Below, piece after piece: positions 62,413 through 64,000 of a stretch of DNA of 64,000 nt. Position numbers and translations under genes: made by a program. The DNA is from Janthinobacterium sp051380735 (GTDB lineage: Bacteria > Pseudomonadota > Gammaproteobacteria > Burkholderiales > Burkholderiaceae_D). Position 1 is the first letter of the stretch, and each line of letters starts with the position of its first letter. The notes below the pieces were generated by a model. That model did not search any database, was not told where the DNA came from, and saw only the letters and a program-made list of their open reading frames with translations. The stretch covers positions 1-64,000 of the forward strand of contig NZ_JBNYXQ010000016.1 in NCBI RefSeq assembly GCF_051380735.1, given 5' to 3'.

Positions 62413-63129
62413 TCAGGCGGCCACGGATTTAATGCGTATCAACTTGCCGTCCACCATGTGCAGGCCGCACTCCTTGGAGTCGGGGTTTTCCCACCACCAG
62501 CGCCCGGCGCGCACGTCTTCGCCCGGTTGTACGGCGCGCGTGCACGGTTCGCAGCCGATCGACGGATAACCCTGGTCATGCAGCGCATTGTAGGGCACGT
62601 CGTTGGCGCGGATATACGCCCACACATCGTCTTCAGACCAGTCGGCCAGCGGGTTGAATTTGGTCATTGCGTGCGCTGTATCAATCTCCTGCACATGCAG
62701 TTCGGCGCGCGTGCTCGATTGCGCACGGCGCTGTCCCGTGACCCAGGCCTTGTTGCCGGCCAGGGCGCGGCCCAGGGGCTCGACCTTGCGGATGCGGCAG
62801 CATTCGCGGCGCATCTCGACGCTGTTGTAGAAAGCGTTCAGGCCGTTCTGTTCCACGTAGGCCGCAACCGCTTCCGGCTGCGGGCGATACAGCGTGATGT
62901 CATGCGCGTACCGCTGCTTGACCTTGCCCAGCACGGCCAGGGTTTCCTGGTGCAGACGGCCCGTTTCCAGCGAAAAAATGCCTATCGGCAGCTTCGCTTT
63001 CAAAATCATGTCGGTCAGCACCATGTCTTCGGCTGCCAGGCTGGACGCGAACACGGCCGGCGAAAAATCGGCCGCGATGCGTGCCAGCGTTTGCTCGGTG
63101 GCGCTGACTAAAGTAGTAAGGTCGCTCAT
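62413..63129 (-). CDS. cysH: Adenylylsulfate (APS) reductase CysH
   Basis: This 238-residue thioredoxin-linked reductase converts APS to sulfite. The PP-loop-like N-terminal FASSLAAEDMVLTDMI, RRECCRIRKVEPLGRAL and CEPCTRAVQPGED supply the CC...CxxC cysteines that bind a 4Fe-4S cluster in APS reductases; ECGLH holds the catalytic cysteine. These cysteines, plus the lack of cysC, indicate APS rather than PAPS as substrate. Confidence 0.93.
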   Translation of the reverse strand: MSDLTTLVSATEQTLARIAADFSPAVFASSLAAEDMVLTDMILKAKLPIGIFSLETGRLHQETLAVLGKVKQRYAHDITLYRPQPEAVAAYVEQNGLNAFYNSVEMRRECCRIRKVEPLGRALAGNKAWVTGQRRAQSSTRAELHVQEIDTAHAMTKFNPLADWSEDDVWAYIRANDVPYNALHDQGYPSIGCEPCTRAVQPGEDVRAGRWWWENPDSKECGLHMVDGKLIRIKSVAA

Positions 63130-63140
63130 GTCAGTTAGCC

Positions 63141-63701
63141 TCAGATGCCGGCCGCGTTGTCGAGGTCAGGATTCTGGCCTGTACGGTGGTGGCGGCGGAA
63201 CAGCGGCGACTTCTGGTCCCACGAGGCCTGGTAGGTTTCCGAAAAGACGGACAAACCTTTCAATGCGTCATGGATGCTGCGGTCCGGACGCGTCGCATAG
63301 GCGTCAAAACCGACCCGGTGCATCGAAAACAGCTGGTCGCGCAGCACGTCGCCGATGGCGCGCAGTTCGCCTTTGTAACCAAGGCGGGCGCGCAGGTTGA
63401 AGGCGATCGAGTAGCCGCGGCCATCGGTGAACTTCGGAAAGTCGATGGCGATGACGGCCAGTTGTGGCATCACGTCGGCCAGCTCTTCAGGGCGCTCGTC
63501 GCCGGCCAGCCACACGCCAACATCGGGCAGGCGCGCGGCAAGTGCCTCGCGCTGGGCTTGCCATACCAGCAGCGGCACGATGACCTTGCCTTCGGGAACG
63601 AGCACGGTTTCCGGCGTGTCGTTTTCGTCCAGGCGCAGCAGACCCCAGTCATTGGCCACGACTGCAGCGTTCTTGATGATTTCTTCGCGTACTTCAAACA
63701 T
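63141..63701 (-). CDS. DUF934 family protein
   Basis: This 186-residue DUF934 protein regularly sits between cysI and cysH in betaproteobacteria. The core GVWLAGDERPEELADVMPQL, IDFPKFTDGRGYS and GELRAIGDVLRDQLF is conserved, and it ends in a charged tail. Its function is unknown; a role in sulfite reductase assembly or electron transfer is a guess from context. Its start overlaps the cysI stop by eight bases. Confidence 0.88.
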   Translation of the reverse strand: MFEVREEIIKNAAVVANDWGLLRLDENDTPETVLVPEGKVIVPLLVWQAQREALAARLPDVGVWLAGDERPEELADVMPQLAVIAIDFPKFTDGRGYSIAFNLRARLGYKGELRAIGDVLRDQLFSMHRVGFDAYATRPDRSIHDALKGLSVFSETYQASWDQKSPLFRRHHRTGQNPDLDNAAGI

Positions 63702-64000
63702 ATTCGTCTTCTCCGACCAGATTGCCGACGGTGATCGGCGTTGCATACACATGTTCCTTGAACGGCGGCAAGCCCAGGCGCTGGGCCGTGTCGACAAAGC
63801 GCTCGCCTTCATGGCGCTCGCGTACGTACACGTGCAGCAGGCGGGCAATGACTTCCGGCATCTGCAGGGCCGAGAACGATGGTCCGATGATCTTGCCGAT
63901 GGCGGCCTGGTTGCCTTGCGCACCGCCGATCGACACCTGGTACCATTCGCTGCCGTCCTTGTCGACACCGAGCACGCCGATGCTGCCCACGTGATGGTGG
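63694..64000 (-). CDS. cysI: Sulfite reductase hemoprotein subunit CysI (C-terminal part)
   Basis: This minus-strand frame runs off the right edge, so only the last ~102 residues are present. HHHVGSIGVLGVDKDG and YQVSIGGAQGNQAAIG match the C-terminal half of nitrite/sulfite reductases, where this region packs near the siroheme-4Fe-4S centre. With siroheme made via cobA it reduces sulfite to sulfide. It is first in transcription order of the six genes seen. Confidence 0.9.
   Translation of the reverse strand, partial: HHHVGSIGVLGVDKDGSEWYQVSIGGAQGNQAAIGKIIGPSFSALQMPEVIARLLHVYVRERHEGERFVDTAQRLGLPPFKEHVYATPITVGNLVGEDEYV

Overview
The window looks like chromosomal DNA of a high-GC betaproteobacterium, most likely Oxalobacteraceae (Janthinobacterium/Duganella/Massilia type). 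This is inferred from gene content: an exosortase B (XrtB) type exopolysaccharide locus, a beta-type APS-reductase sulfate assimilation operon, and housekeeping genes in familiar arrangements (pepA divergent from lptFG, clpS-clpA, rpsT divergent from murJ). I see no phage, insertion sequence or CRISPR array.

Layout. 1-2379: a dispersed repeat, tRNA-Arg(CCU) and the ABC-F ATPase uup. 2380-30368: a roughly 27-kb, one-directional XrtB exopolysaccharide cluster. It starts at a near-consensus sigma-54 promoter and runs epsL, a polyprenyl sugar transferase, epsD, epsE, epsF, epsG, xrtB, epsI, flippase, polymerase, GT2, a secreted heparinase-like protein, two GT4s, an asparagine-synthase-like amidotransferase, a second heparinase-like protein, algD, another GT4, manC and a TIGR03790 protein. 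A PEP-CTERM protein, the expected exosortase substrate, lies on the opposite strand at the end. 30640-38145: housekeeping genes murJ, rpsT, a pseudouridine synthase, icd, a cold-shock gene, clpS and clpA. 38255-50352: a Tricorn-like S41 protease, a LytTR two-component pair, an alpha/beta hydrolase, a phytanoyl-CoA-dioxygenase-like enzyme coupled to a PrpR-like sigma-54 activator, and a five-PAS GGDEF-EAL protein. 50349-59295: xth, small conserved unknowns, creA, pepA, lptF, lptG, a CbiX-like protein and a Stealth-type sugar-phosphate transferase. 59368-64000: the sulfate assimilation operon cobA-cysN-cysD-cysH-DUF934-cysI, read on the minus strand, with cysI running off the window.

How the genes fit together. 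ManC supplies GDP-mannose and AlgD oxidises it to GDP-mannuronate. The sugar transferase and four glycosyltransferases build a lipid-linked repeat. The flippase and polymerase, with EpsF and EpsG, elongate it, and EpsE and EpsL export it. The amidotransferase next to algD suggests that a uronic acid may be amidated, and two lyase-like proteins may trim the polymer. XrtB and EpsI would process the PEP-CTERM protein, linking surface-protein anchoring to the exopolysaccharide. The most interesting leads are the sigma-54 start of the operon, a possible cyclic-di-GMP-binding MshEN-like domain fused to a degenerate tyrosine-kinase fold in EpsG, the predicted mannuronamide-type polymer, the pair of direct repeats bracketing the region, and several genes whose -10 box lies exactly six bases before an ATG without a Shine-Dalgarno (candidate leaderless mRNAs).
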